Origin: Promicromonospora umidemergens
GTDB lineage: Bacteria > Actinomycetota > Actinomycetes > Actinomycetales > Cellulomonadaceae
Direction of reading: 5' to 3'
Assembly: GCF_024171995.1 (NCBI RefSeq)
Contig: NZ_JAMTCT010000008.1
Span: 62,001 to 126,000, forward strand
Length of the DNA: 64,000 bases
Below the pieces are notes generated by a model. It was given only the letters and a program-made list of their open reading frames with translations, was not told the origin of the DNA and did not search any database. The position numbers were made by a program, and so were the translations under genes. This document shows, in pieces, positions 41,104-49,814 of this stretch. Numbering within the stretch: the first letter of the stretch is position 1; every line of letters starts with the position of its first letter.

Positions 41104-42933
41104 TCACTCGGTGACCTCGAAGGTCAGCGACTCGGTGAACTCCCGTCCGTGCACGTCCGTGGCGGTCACCTCGGCGGTGTGCTCACCGACAGCTAGGTCG
41201 GAGGGCAGCTCCAGCCGCCACAGGTGCATGGTCCGCTCCACGAGGCCACCGCCGTGGGGGAGCGTCTCCAGGTTGGCCGTCGGGTCGGACCACTCGGCGC
41301 CGATGCGCACGTCCTCGCCCCGCAGCTGCTGGGTGCGCTCCGCCTCGACGGCGCTGCCGCCGTCGACCCGAACCTGCACGGTCGACCCGGTGGAACCCAT
41401 CCAGAAGTTCGTGGTCAGCCAGGTCTCGGCGAGCTCGTCCCGAGACACGGAGAGCGGCTCTGCCAGCTCGGGCGCGGACCCCACCTTGCTCCTGTTCGCG
41501 GTGAACCAGTCGCGGTACCGGGGCGTGTTGAGCCCGAGCGACAGCTGGTGAGCGCCGTCGTCGCCGCGGACGGTGTAACGCTCGGTGATCTTCGTGTTCT
41601 TGATGTCCAGCGTCAGCACGCCCGGAGGCGTCCCGTCCCGCTGGACGGCGGTGGGATAGCCGGCGTCGAGCTGTCGACCTGCGTACCAGTGACCCGAGAC
41701 CGCCCCGACGGTGAGGTGCGTGAACGGGAGGCCGTCCTCGCCCAGCAGGTCCTTCCACCCCGCCATCAGGTCGCCCTCGCGCAGGTTCTCCGACATGTGC
41801 GTGTGCCCACCGAGCGAGATGACCTCGCGACCCTCGAGGATGTCGTAGATCTCCCGCAGCTGCTTGGTGCGGTGCGAGTCGCTGTACCAGAACTCCAGCA
41901 GCGGGCTGTGTCCGGCCAGCACGATCGCGCGATCCTCCGGCACGGCCGCGATGTCGTTGCGCAGCCACTCCAGCTGCCGCTCGCCGAGGCCGTAGGTGTA
42001 CTTGCTGGTGGTGCCCGGGTACTCGATCGTGCTCAGGGCCACGACGTGCGCCTTGCCGGCGTCGTAGGAGAAGTACTCCGGGCCGAGCTGGGCGCGGAAC
42101 GTGTCGAAGTTGTGCTCCCGGGCCGGGGAGTCGAAGTCGAGGTCGTGGTTGCCGGGAAGGAACCGCGCCGGGCCGTTGAGCGTCGCGGTCAGGTCGCGCG
42201 TCTCGTCGAACATCGACAGGTCGTCGCCCACGACGTCGCCGATGAAGAGGACGCCGCAGCCGGCGTAGTCGTTCCGCTCGGCCAGGTCGGCGAAGACGCC
42301 TGCCCTGGCGTACTCAGCTTCCTTCGGGTTGTAGGTCTGCACGTCAGCGCCGATCGCGCAGTGCTGCTCGGGTGAGCGCGTCTCCGTGCTGGCGGTGAGC
42401 GGGAAGTTCAGCTCGTCGGGCACCGGGCCGGTGGGCTCAAGGCCGCCGTAGCGCAGCTGGGGGGAGCCTTCGGGCAGGTGGTGGTAGTGGAACTGGGCGA
42501 CGTTGTCGTCGTCGACCGGCACCTGGTAGCCGCGGGGCTGCGTGACGAAGACCGTCATGTTGTCCTCGACCGGCAGCTCGTAGCGGCCCTTGCTGTCGGT
42601 GGTGGTCACCGCACGTCCGTTGGACACCGAGACACCGGCGAGGCCGCGCTCGTTCCCGTCCTGGGCCGAGCTGCGGTTCCGGTCGACGAAGACGGTGCCC
42701 GTGACAGTCTTCCGGTCCGCGTCAGGGCCCTCGACGACGTCGACGCCGCCGCGGTAGGCGGTCTCGTCCCAGCCCTCCGTGGCCGACGACGCCTCCGGGG
42801 CCGTGCTGTTCGCGGGTGCGGCACTGCTGGCCACCGGTGCCAGCAGGGCGCCGGAGAGGGTGACGATCAGTGCGCCGACGCCCAACCGCGCCGAACGCGG
42901 GGAGCGGGTGCGTGATCCAGACACCGGATTCAC
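41104..42933 (-). CDS. Secreted calcineurin-like phosphoesterase
   Basis: 609 residues from GTG 42931-42933, with GAGGAGG seven bases upstream. A signal peptide is followed by a small beta-sandwich (SdrD_B-like: TVTGTVFVDRNRSSAQDGNERGL), then the metallophosphatase core with ADVQ, FIGDVVGDD, FLPGNHD, GHSPLLEF and GGHTH, and a C-terminal beta-rich domain (VERTMHLWRLELP). The protein is extracellular and probably scavenges phosphate from phosphoesters; the substrate is unknown. Confidence 0.88.
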   Translation of the reverse strand: MNPVSGSRTRSPRSARLGVGALIVTLSGALLAPVASSAAPANSTAPEASSATEGWDETAYRGGVDVVEGPDADRKTVTGTVFVDRNRSSAQDGNERGLAGVSVSNGRAVTTTDSKGRYELPVEDNMTVFVTQPRGYQVPVDDDNVAQFHYHHLPEGSPQLRYGGLEPTGPVPDELNFPLTASTETRSPEQHCAIGADVQTYNPKEAEYARAGVFADLAERNDYAGCGVLFIGDVVGDDLSMFDETRDLTATLNGPARFLPGNHDLDFDSPAREHNFDTFRAQLGPEYFSYDAGKAHVVALSTIEYPGTTSKYTYGLGERQLEWLRNDIAAVPEDRAIVLAGHSPLLEFWYSDSHRTKQLREIYDILEGREVISLGGHTHMSENLREGDLMAGWKDLLGEDGLPFTHLTVGAVSGHWYAGRQLDAGYPTAVQRDGTPPGVLTLDIKNTKITERYTVRGDDGAHQLSLGLNTPRYRDWFTANRSKVGSAPELAEPLSVSRDELAETWLTTNFWMGSTGSTVQVRVDGGSAVEAERTQQLRGEDVRIGAEWSDPTANLETLPHGGGLVERTMHLWRLELPSDLAVGEHTAEVTATDVHGREFTESLTFEVTE

Positions 42934-43152
42934 GGGGGCCTCCTCGAAGTAGCGACGCCGACCTGTACGGCCGGCAGGTCGCACTCTGGCGATCAGGTGT
43001 GAACCGGACCCGGCTTTCTGTTGAGTGCTGGGTGAATTTGACCTGTCTTGGTGGCGGCGGTGCCGTCAGTTCGCGCTACCTGTCCGGCGGCAAGGTGAGT
43101 AGCGTCTCGACGGATGGGCAAGGGGAGAGCGTCGGATGCGCGGGTCGACGGG

Positions 43153-43668
43153 TCAGTGCTTTCGCTCCGCTCCGGTGTCTGCCCAGGTGAGCCACTGCTC
43201 GAAGGGCTCGATGGCAGCGAGGGCCGGGTCGACTGTTCGCGCTCCGAGCGCGAAGTCGGCCGCGAGCTTTCTGAGCATCTGGAGCAGGGGACCATGGCCA
43301 AGGCGCTCAGTCGCCGGATCGGGTACCCACGCGGTTCGGGACGAGCATCTGATTGTCAGCTCGTCACCGTCCGGCGAGAACTCGAGCTCGGTTTCGGTGC
43401 CCTGCGAGTACATGTCAAGCCCGAAGAGGTCACCGGACTCAAGGTTCTCGAGCAGGTCCGGCAGCTGTTCCAGGAACACCGACATGTCGTAGTCGACGCT
43501 CATCGGCCAGGGTTCACGGCCGAAACCGCTCAGGATAAACCGTGCGCCTTCAGTTTTTGCGAGGACCTGGCAGAGCTCCATGACAAGGCTTTCGTAGTCA
43601 TAGGTCAGGTCGAACGAGTGGCCACTGTTCCCGAGGTCGCCGGACTCGTACGCGACGCGAAAGGCCAT
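43153..43668 (-). CDS. Hypothetical protein, immunity-like
   Basis: 171 residues, acidic, lower GC than its surroundings. No domain recognised. It lies in a run of small minus-strand genes downstream of the IS-split toxin, where immunity genes accumulate. Regions such as MSVDYDMSVFLEQLPDLLENLESG and LEFSPDGDELTIRCSSR suggest an alpha/beta fold. The function is a guess from position. Confidence 0.5.
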   Translation of the reverse strand: MAFRVAYESGDLGNSGHSFDLTYDYESLVMELCQVLAKTEGARFILSGFGREPWPMSVDYDMSVFLEQLPDLLENLESGDLFGLDMYSQGTETELEFSPDGDELTIRCSSRTAWVPDPATERLGHGPLLQMLRKLAADFALGARTVDPALAAIEPFEQWLTWADTGAERKH

Positions 43669-43734
43669 CAGGGTTTCTCCAGGATCGGGTAGGCGTCCTC
43701 AATCATTCCGTTGTGCCGCGGTAAGGCCCCGGAG

Positions 43735-44230
43735 TCACAGTGCCAGTCTGCCCGCTTGGTTGACGGCGTCCTCCCACGTGACTTCGGCCAGGCTCGGCAG
43801 GGAGTCGGGCAACAACCCAGCCAGATTGGAAAGGAGCGTTTGGTCGCTGACAACGACGTATCCGCCCCACGGATGATGGTCCAACGGAATCAGGCTGGCA
43901 TAGCCACCGGCAGGACCAGAGACCAGATAGGTGAGTGCTGCCGACCGATCTGCCTCTTCGCGATCAACGCCGCCGAGCCCTCCGAAAGCGAACAAGCCAC
44001 GCTGCATCATGGTCGTTGATGCTGCGTACCAGGCCCGGGGCGAGGCTTCCGGCGCCATGAGCCCGACGCACGAGCCGGTGCCACGGGCCTCCCGTGTTGC
44101 CGTGAGGAACTCGTGCAACCTAGCCGAGCGCGGATTCAGCGTGTGCAGGTGGCAAGCGCCTGGAAACCTCGTCAGACCAGTAGAGCAGGGCCGCCAGTTC
44201 CGATCCGTCGATTTTCGTGATGGCTGCCAT
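43735..44230 (-). pseudogene. Frameshifted small gene in the immunity cluster
   Basis: ATG 44228-44230 opens a frame (MAAITKIDGSELAALLYWSD) that ends at TAG 44120-44122. The next frame immediately continues from a TTG at 44116 (LHEFLTATREARGTG) to a stop at 43735. Joined, they give one protein of about 165 residues with a continuous helix across the shift. A one-base insertion (or two-base deletion) near 44116-44126 is the simplest explanation; a sequencing error or a programmed shift cannot be excluded. No family recognised. Confidence 0.6.
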
Positions 44231-44236
44231 ATGTGC

Positions 44237-44839
44237 TCAGCTGCCTAGTGCTGTCTGGACGTCGACATGTGTGGCCAGTTCCGCGGTGGGGTTGCCCAAC
44301 GACCACGCGGCGTGATCCGCCGCGTGATGTTCGATGGCGTCCCGTCGGACGACCAGGCGGTCGGGAGCAGGCGGAGTGGTGCTCGGATCGGCGATGAACG
44401 CATCCCAATCGAAGTCCTCTGTGCTGCCGCGCTTGTCGATCACTACTCCAATGACCTCGTCCGATGAAGCACTCGCGAGCTGATCAGCACCGGATATCGC
44501 AGACTCGACCTGGTCGAACTCAAGACCGTCCAAATAACAGGTCACAGAATAGAACGCGGTGCCCGACGAGGTCTCGGTGAGGTTGCGACGGACCGTGACG
44601 ACCATGTCCTCCGACTTCGAGTACCACATCTGGAAGGTCAATGACGGAGAGTCGTTGTCTTCCAGCAGCGGTATGAAGCCCTCGCTGGAAATAACCTCCC
44701 GAGTTCCCTCGAGATCAAGAACGCTGACCTGGCCTTCGCCGATCGGATAGTCCAGGGTCGCGCCGGTGGCCGCCAGGTGGTCGACGACGCGTTCGGTGGG
44801 TTCTCCACGAAGGAACCAGATCATGAATCCGTCAGACAT
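44237..44839 (-). CDS. Putative immunity protein of the IS-split toxin
   Basis: 200 residues from ATG 44837-44839, with AAGGAG upstream and only two bases between the original toxin stop and this start. That is the expected place for the cognate immunity gene. No known domain. MSDGFMIWFLRGEPTERVVDHL at the start and VIDKRGSTEDFDWDAFIADPS later are its recognisable features. It is GC-poor like the toxin tail. Since the IS insertion it is separated from the toxin promoter. Confidence 0.65.
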   Translation of the reverse strand: MSDGFMIWFLRGEPTERVVDHLAATGATLDYPIGEGQVSVLDLEGTREVISSEGFIPLLEDNDSPSLTFQMWYSKSEDMVVTVRRNLTETSSGTAFYSVTCYLDGLEFDQVESAISGADQLASASSDEVIGVVIDKRGSTEDFDWDAFIADPSTTPPAPDRLVVRRDAIEHHAADHAAWSLGNPTAELATHVDVQTALGS

Positions 44840-44841
44840 TG

Positions 44842-44968
44842 TCACTCCTTGGGAAAGCTGTGCACGTAGCCGTCGCCGAACCACTTCTTGGCCTGGTCGA
44901 TAGCGCTCGAGGGCGTTCCGTCTTCCAGGTAGTACAACGCATCGACACCGTCACGGTCGGCGGCCGCC
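44842..44968 (-). pseudogene. Severed 3' end of the T7SS/HINT toxin gene
   Basis: Reading on the minus strand after the target duplication, GACCGTGACGGT... encodes DRDGVDALYYLEDGTPSS and on to VHSFPKE and a TGA at 44842-44844. Removing the IS and one copy of the duplication joins it in frame to the toxin (…LQISKAAA|DRDGV…), giving a 574-residue protein. It has no start of its own. Confidence 0.85.
44959..44968. repeat. Left target site duplication of the IS
   Basis: GGCGGCCGCC, identical to 46246-46255. It is the ten bases of the toxin coding sequence (encoding the end of Lys and Ala-Ala-Ala) duplicated on insertion. Confidence 0.9.
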
Positions 44969-46245
44969 CAGGGCTCCGGCAAAGTTATGACTGGAGGAGC
45001 GTGGTGATGGGACGGTCGAGGTCTCGGGCGTGATGGCGGGTGGCTTCGGCGAGGTTGTCCCAGTCGTTCAGGCGCAGGATGGCGATGACGGCGTTGCGCA
45101 GGCTGGCCATGACCTGTGGCGCGTTCCCGGAGGCGACCTGTGAGCGGTCCTCGTCGAACGTCACGTCCCGCACCCAGTGCAGGCGGTTCTCGATTGACCA
45201 CTGCCCCTTGACCCACGCGGCGAGGGTCGCCGGTGGTGCGGTGCGGGCGTCCGCGCTGGTGATGAGGTAGACGACCTCGACGGTGCGCTTGCCCTTCTTC
45301 GTGACGGTGCGGCGCAGCTGAGCGACCTGCAGCGCGCCCTGGAACTCGATCCACGCGGGTGCTTGCAGGACCTTGATGGTGCGGGTCGCGCGGCGCCCGT
45401 GCCCGTTGTCGGTCGCGGTGATGCCGGGGATCTTGGCCCACGGCAACGCCTTGAGCAGGCAGTACAACGTCTTCTGGTTCGCCTTCACGGTGAGCACGAA
45501 ATGCGCGCCGGCGACGCGGATCTTGGCCGCTGTGGCGTGCTGGGTATGCAGCGCATCCATCGTGATGATCGCGCCGGTCAGGTCGAGCAGGTCCAGCAGG
45601 GTGCGGGCCGCGGTGATCTCGGAGTCCTTGGACCCGATCCCGACCTGGGCGGCGACCATCCCGGTGGCGTGGTCGAACGCCGCCACCAGGAACGACTTGC
45701 CCGAGCCCTTCTTCCTCGCGCCGCGCACGGACTTTCCATCGATCGCGAACACGCGGCGGCCGTCCACGACGGCGGCCCGGGTCATCGCCCAGGCGCCCAG
45801 CAGCTGATCCAGCACCCCGGCGTCGAGGCGGGCGAACACCCGCCGGAAGGTGGACTCGTCCGCGACGGCCTTGGTCATACCGAGCCGGCCCAGGCGTGTG
45901 CTGCCGGCGTCGCGCGCCCACTCGGCCATTGCTGTGAAGCCCTTCGCGCCGGTCAGCACCGCGGCCACCGCGACCGCGACGAGCGCGGCGACCGTATGCC
46001 GCCTGCCTCGCCGGGCTCGCGGATCGGGCACCCTGTCCAGCAGATCGAGCAGGAGATCATCCGCCGAGACGGGCATGGTCTCGGGCGCGGCGATAGACGA
46101 AGATGGCATGCGCGGGCGTGCTCCCCGGGTGGACCGACAGGTGTAGGAACCACCGATCCAACCTGTTCAGGGCACGCCCGCACCCGACCATCCACCTGTA
46201 AAGACGCAGGTCACAGCCCTATCCAGCGACTTTGCCGGAGCCCTG
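44969..46245 (-). mobile_element. ISAs1-family insertion sequence with intact ends
   Basis: 1277 bp. Both ends begin CAGGGCTCCGGCAAAGT, read inward (17 bases identical). One DDE transposase gene fills most of the element. It is flanked by exact GGCGGCCGCC copies (44959-44968 and 46246-46255), a ten-base target duplication that is itself a perfect palindrome. Identical ends and duplications indicate a fairly recent insertion into the toxin gene. Confidence 0.92.
44985..46109 (-). CDS. ISAs1-family (H-repeat type) DDE transposase
   Basis: 374 residues. The N-terminal domain has VPDPRARRGRRHTVAALVAVAVAAVLTGAKGFTA, typical of ISAs1. Catalytic residues are Asp in FAIDGKSVRGA, Asp in ITMDALHTQ and Glu in GQWSIENRLHWVRDVTF. 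Its length is normal for the family and there are no frame breaks, so the element may be active. Confidence 0.93.
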   Translation of the reverse strand: MPSSSIAAPETMPVSADDLLLDLLDRVPDPRARRGRRHTVAALVAVAVAAVLTGAKGFTAMAEWARDAGSTRLGRLGMTKAVADESTFRRVFARLDAGVLDQLLGAWAMTRAAVVDGRRVFAIDGKSVRGARKKGSGKSFLVAAFDHATGMVAAQVGIGSKDSEITAARTLLDLLDLTGAIITMDALHTQHATAAKIRVAGAHFVLTVKANQKTLYCLLKALPWAKIPGITATDNGHGRRATRTIKVLQAPAWIEFQGALQVAQLRRTVTKKGKRTVEVVYLITSADARTAPPATLAAWVKGQWSIENRLHWVRDVTFDEDRSQVASGNAPQVMASLRNAVIAILRLNDWDNLAEATRHHARDLDRPITTLLQS

Positions 46246-47853
46246 GGCGGCCGCCTTGCTGATCTGCAACTTCTGGCCGAACGCTGCCGGGTTCTTCGCT
46301 TTCGCGGGTCCGCCGACGAAGATGTACTCACCGTTCGGACCGAGGACGTCGAGACCTGTCGACCCGACACCATCGACAGACACCTTGATGTCCTGGCCTT
46401 TCGCGTTCTTCGCGAGCTTGCCGCCGACAATCCTGGCGACCCGTTCCTCGCGTGAGAGGCCGAGTGCCTCGGCCTCGTGCCCGGAGTTGTGGACGAGGAT
46501 CGGTGTGTTGCCGGCATAGATGTAGTAGTTGGAGTGGGTCTCGACGTGGAAGTTGTAGACCGTCTCGACGCAGGCCTCGGTGCGCTGTTCGGTCTCGATG
46601 GCCTCGACCGGGACGGTGGTGCCGTCCGGGGTGACCAGCAGGTCGCCGACGTTCAGGAACGCGGCGTCGATCCAGCCGCGCTCGTGGACCATGAACGGGT
46701 GCTCGGCCGTGGTCGAGACCCGTTCGTCGTTGATGGTCAGGTGGAACAGCTCGTCGGTGGTGCGGACGAATGTCTCGGTGACCAGTTGCAGCTCGTCGCG
46801 GCCCGTGACCGGGTCGTGGGCCCAGACCTTGTCCCCGACGACGATGTCCTCGATCGGCCGCGGACCGTCCGGGGTATGGATCAGGGTGCCGGCGACGAAA
46901 CACTTGCCGAACCCGAACTTGCACGACTTACCGGACTTCAGGCCCTGCTTGACCGCGGTCTTGCTGATGCCCTTCGCGATCCCGGTCGCGGCCTTCGCAG
47001 CACCACCCAGCCCAATGAGCGACAACGCGGCACCCGCGATCGCGATCCCAGCCTCCGCCCACGACCGCTCACCGGTCGCGGCCAGGGTGATGTTCGCGAC
47101 CGCTGACACGATCGCCGCGACCGCCGCGATGACGATCAGCACTCCCGCCAGCGCGGTACCGACGATGGGGATGAACGCGACGATGATCGCGAGGATCCCG
47201 GCGATGGTGGAGATCATGTCGGCGATGTCCGCGATCGCGGCGACGAGCTTGGAACCCCAGTTGTCCCACCACCCATCATTCAGGTCGTCGGAGGAGGTGA
47301 TCTCCTCGATCCGGTCGACCGCATGCTCCGCCGCCCGGTCCCGGTCCGAGACCGCGGACTCCACGGTGGACCTCGCGGAGGAGAGCACCCCGGCCGCCTG
47401 GTCGGCGTCACCGCTGGCCTGCTGGGCCTTCTGCTCGTACTCGGCTTTCTCGGTCTCGTCCTTCGCGCCATCGGCGAGGTCCTGCCACCGGTCCTTCGAG
47501 CCCGCAGCCGCCTGCGCCGCATCCTGGGCCTCCCTGGCCCGGTCCAACGCTGCGAGCGTCTCGCCCTGCACGCGCTCCAGGGAGGACGCGTACCCGACCA
47601 GGGCGTCCCCGGCGGCGACGTACCGGGAGTGGGCCTTGCGGATCTCCCCGATGGTGTCTTCCTTGGCATCCATCAACGAGTCCACGGCCTGCGAGATCGT
47701 CCCGTCCACATCCAGACGACTCATCGACGACGCCGCGTTGTCGATCGAGCGGGCAACCTCCTGATACTCCTGCCCACCGGAGAGGACCAGCACCGGATCA
47801 CCCGGCGTCGGATCAGCATCCAACCCCACCGGCGACCAATCAGACGGCCTCAT
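46219..47853 (-). pseudogene. T7SS/HINT polymorphic toxin disrupted by the IS
   Basis: As it stands it encodes 544 residues from ATG 47851-47853, ending with eight codons read from the IS end (QGSGKVAG). It has the same N-terminal T7SS signal (MRPSDWSPVGLDADPTPGDP), coiled coil, hydrophobic stretch and HINT domain (CFVAGTLIHTPDGPRPIEDI, TTAEHPF, ILVHNSG) as the gene at 24399. The toxin domain, with TGLDVLGPNGEYIFVGGPAK, resembles CdiA-type tRNase C termini and loses its last 38 residues through the insertion. Toxicity is probably lost; secretion of the rest is possible. Confidence 0.85.
46246..46255. repeat. Right target site duplication of the IS
   Basis: GGCGGCCGCC, the second copy, still inside the toxin reading frame upstream of the insertion. 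Confidence 0.9.
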
Positions 47854-48015
47854 CAAACCCACCCCTGAGCAGCAACGACAGCGACGCTGCCGAGGGTACC
47901 CACCGACTGCTAGCAGGGCTATGAATAGATGCAGCCAGCGACCGGAACCCGCGCCGCATGGAAGTCCGCGAGCAGGGCTGCATCGTCGGCCAGATGCCAT
48001 CGCTATCGTGCCGGG

Positions 48016-48522
48016 ATGACCGATGCCTCGCGCCCGATCCTCTTCCTCGACGTCGACGGAACGCTGCTGCCGTTCGGCGGCCCCGGTATGCCGATCGTGC
48101 CGGATGCGCCGGAGGTGTGGCCCGCGTCGTCGAACCCTCATCTTGCGCGGGTTGACCGGACGCTCGGGCCGCTGCTGAGCGGCCTCGGCTGCGACCTGGT
48201 GTGGGCGACGGCGTGGATGGACGACGCCAATGAGGTGATCGCGCCGCTGCTCGGCCTGCCGTCCCTGCCGGTGGCCAACCTGCCCGCCTACGCCGGCGAT
48301 ATCGGGCACGACCGCCTGCAGTGGAAGACGAAGGCGCTGGTCCGGATCGCGGACGGGCGTCCGTTCGTGTGGGTCGACGACGTGATCGGGCATGCTGACC
48401 GGTGGTTCGTCGAGCTCGAGCATGCTGGAGCGGCGCTGCTGCACAAGGTCGACTCGGATATCGGGGTTACTGCCGCTGATCTGGCTGTGATCACCGCGTG
48501 GTTGAGGGACGTGGAGCGCTGA
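48016..48522 (+). CDS. HAD-like hydrolase
   Basis: 168 residues from ATG 48016. The catalytic motif is LFLDVDGTLLPFG, with later VWATAWMDDANEVIAPLLGLP, KTKALV and FVWVDDVIGHADRW supplying the Lys and acidic motifs. It belongs to the small HAD proteins of unknown substrate common in actinobacteria. About 160 bases upstream lies the disrupted toxin gene on the other strand. Confidence 0.85.
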   Translation: MTDASRPILFLDVDGTLLPFGGPGMPIVPDAPEVWPASSNPHLARVDRTLGPLLSGLGCDLVWATAWMDDANEVIAPLLGLPSLPVANLPAYAGDIGHDRLQWKTKALVRIADGRPFVWVDDVIGHADRWFVELEHAGAALLHKVDSDIGVTAADLAVITAWLRDVER

Positions 48523-48563
48523 GAAACGCCTGTCCAGGCCTCTCACGTGGCACGATGCCGACT

Positions 48564-49814
48564 ATGGCCCGCATCGTGCACATCTTCACGTTCCGCGCTT
48601 TCCCGACCGTATCCGATGGCGTTCCGCTGACCGAGGCCTATGATTTCGGGCGATTCACTCCCCACCTGGTGAACCGCCCCGGCGACATTCTTCGTGTCAC
48701 GAACCTTGGCCGGCACACCGACGTCCGGGTCACCACTGAACAGTCCACTCTCGCGCCGCACGACATCACCGCACGCTTGTGGTCGGACGGGGCGTCTCTC
48801 GCACAGCTGCACCTGTCGTACGAGCTCGACGACCCATCCCCGCACGAGGTCGCGAGCCATCTTGCGGTCTTCTGCCACGAGCGGACCTCGCTGTCGTTCG
48901 ACGGCGTTGCGCTGGTCGACTGGCTCGTCGGCAAGGCCGGCCTCGACCGAGTACCCCGGCTGGACCAGGACGTCCTGCAGTTCGTCGAGCTCGACGACGC
49001 CGCGAGGCTTGCCACCGACAAGGACGAGCCCAGTAACGACGCCATCGCAATGATCTACCGCACCGCTGAGCGGCTGCCCGACGGCGGCGTCCCGACTCAC
49101 GTACCGGCGGCGCTCAACTCGTTGGCGGGTGCGTTCGCTGCCCACGGCCGGGGCGTCGTCGTCCTCGGCGGGCAGAGCGAGGCGACTGCGCTGACCGTGC
49201 GGCTCACGGCGTGCGAGCTGTTGTTCGCCGTCGGGCGGGCGCGGCATGCGCGAGCGAAGATCGAGAACCTGCTTCAGGGATCACGCACCCGGGACGAAGC
49301 CGCCGGTATCTGGGACGACGCGGAACGACTGAGTGAGGTCGCCAGGGAGGTCCGCAGGCAGCGCACCATCATGGCGCTCGACGTGCAGGGCTATGCCGAC
49401 GGGCTGTTCATGCCCGAGCTGGTGATCGACAGCTTCCGCACGAGCTTCGCCGAGGCGCTCCGGCTCGGCGATCTGACCGACTCCACGGTCGGACTCATGG
49501 ACGCGCTCAGCGACGTGATCGGCTCCAGCCTCGCCGACATCCAGCTGCGTGCGGCCAAGCTTGCCGACACGCGTGAGCGCCGCTGGCAGCTCGGGGTCGG
49601 CATGGCATCCGGTATCGCGATCCCGGTCGCGCTGCTCCTTTCGTACTTCGGCGTCTCCAGCGAGGCCACCATCCCCGCGGAACGGTCGATCTACGACCTC
49701 ACGGTCTACGGTCTGGTGTGGGCGCTGGCAGTGGCCTCTGCTGGGGCTATCGCCGCGATGACGCTCAGGCAGTACTTCCGTACGAAGAACGGGGACAGCA
49801 CGACATGGCGATGA
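48564..49814 (+). CDS. Membrane protein with large soluble domain and two C-terminal helices
   Basis: 416 residues from ATG 48564 (ATG 48555 also in frame). The N terminus MARIVHIFTFRAFPTVSDGV and a beta-rich first half are not recognised. A long helical region (about 250-345) leads to two membrane helices (IAIPVALLLSYFGVS and VYGLVWALAVASAGAIAAM), a topology like CorA channels but without the GMN signature. The following phosphodiesterase-like gene overlaps its end by ten bases, so the two probably work together. No function assigned. Confidence 0.6.
   Translation: MARIVHIFTFRAFPTVSDGVPLTEAYDFGRFTPHLVNRPGDILRVTNLGRHTDVRVTTEQSTLAPHDITARLWSDGASLAQLHLSYELDDPSPHEVASHLAVFCHERTSLSFDGVALVDWLVGKAGLDRVPRLDQDVLQFVELDDAARLATDKDEPSNDAIAMIYRTAERLPDGGVPTHVPAALNSLAGAFAAHGRGVVVLGGQSEATALTVRLTACELLFAVGRARHARAKIENLLQGSRTRDEAAGIWDDAERLSEVAREVRRQRTIMALDVQGYADGLFMPELVIDSFRTSFAEALRLGDLTDSTVGLMDALSDVIGSSLADIQLRAAKLADTRERRWQLGVGMASGIAIPVALLLSYFGVSSEATIPAERSIYDLTVYGLVWALAVASAGAIAAMTLRQYFRTKNGDSTTWR

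Noticed and set aside
44842-45921. Long minus-strand frame covering the transposase in another frame and ending in the toxin tail
   Set aside because: Only the last 40 codons (toxin tail) are meaningful; the rest is a shadow of the transposase with His/Arg/Pro-rich composition.
44959-46255. Apparent 27-base inverted repeat between the toxin coding sequence and the far side of the transposase
   Set aside because: It resolves into the 17-base IS terminal repeats plus a palindromic 10-base target duplication, so the toxin sequence is not itself inverted.
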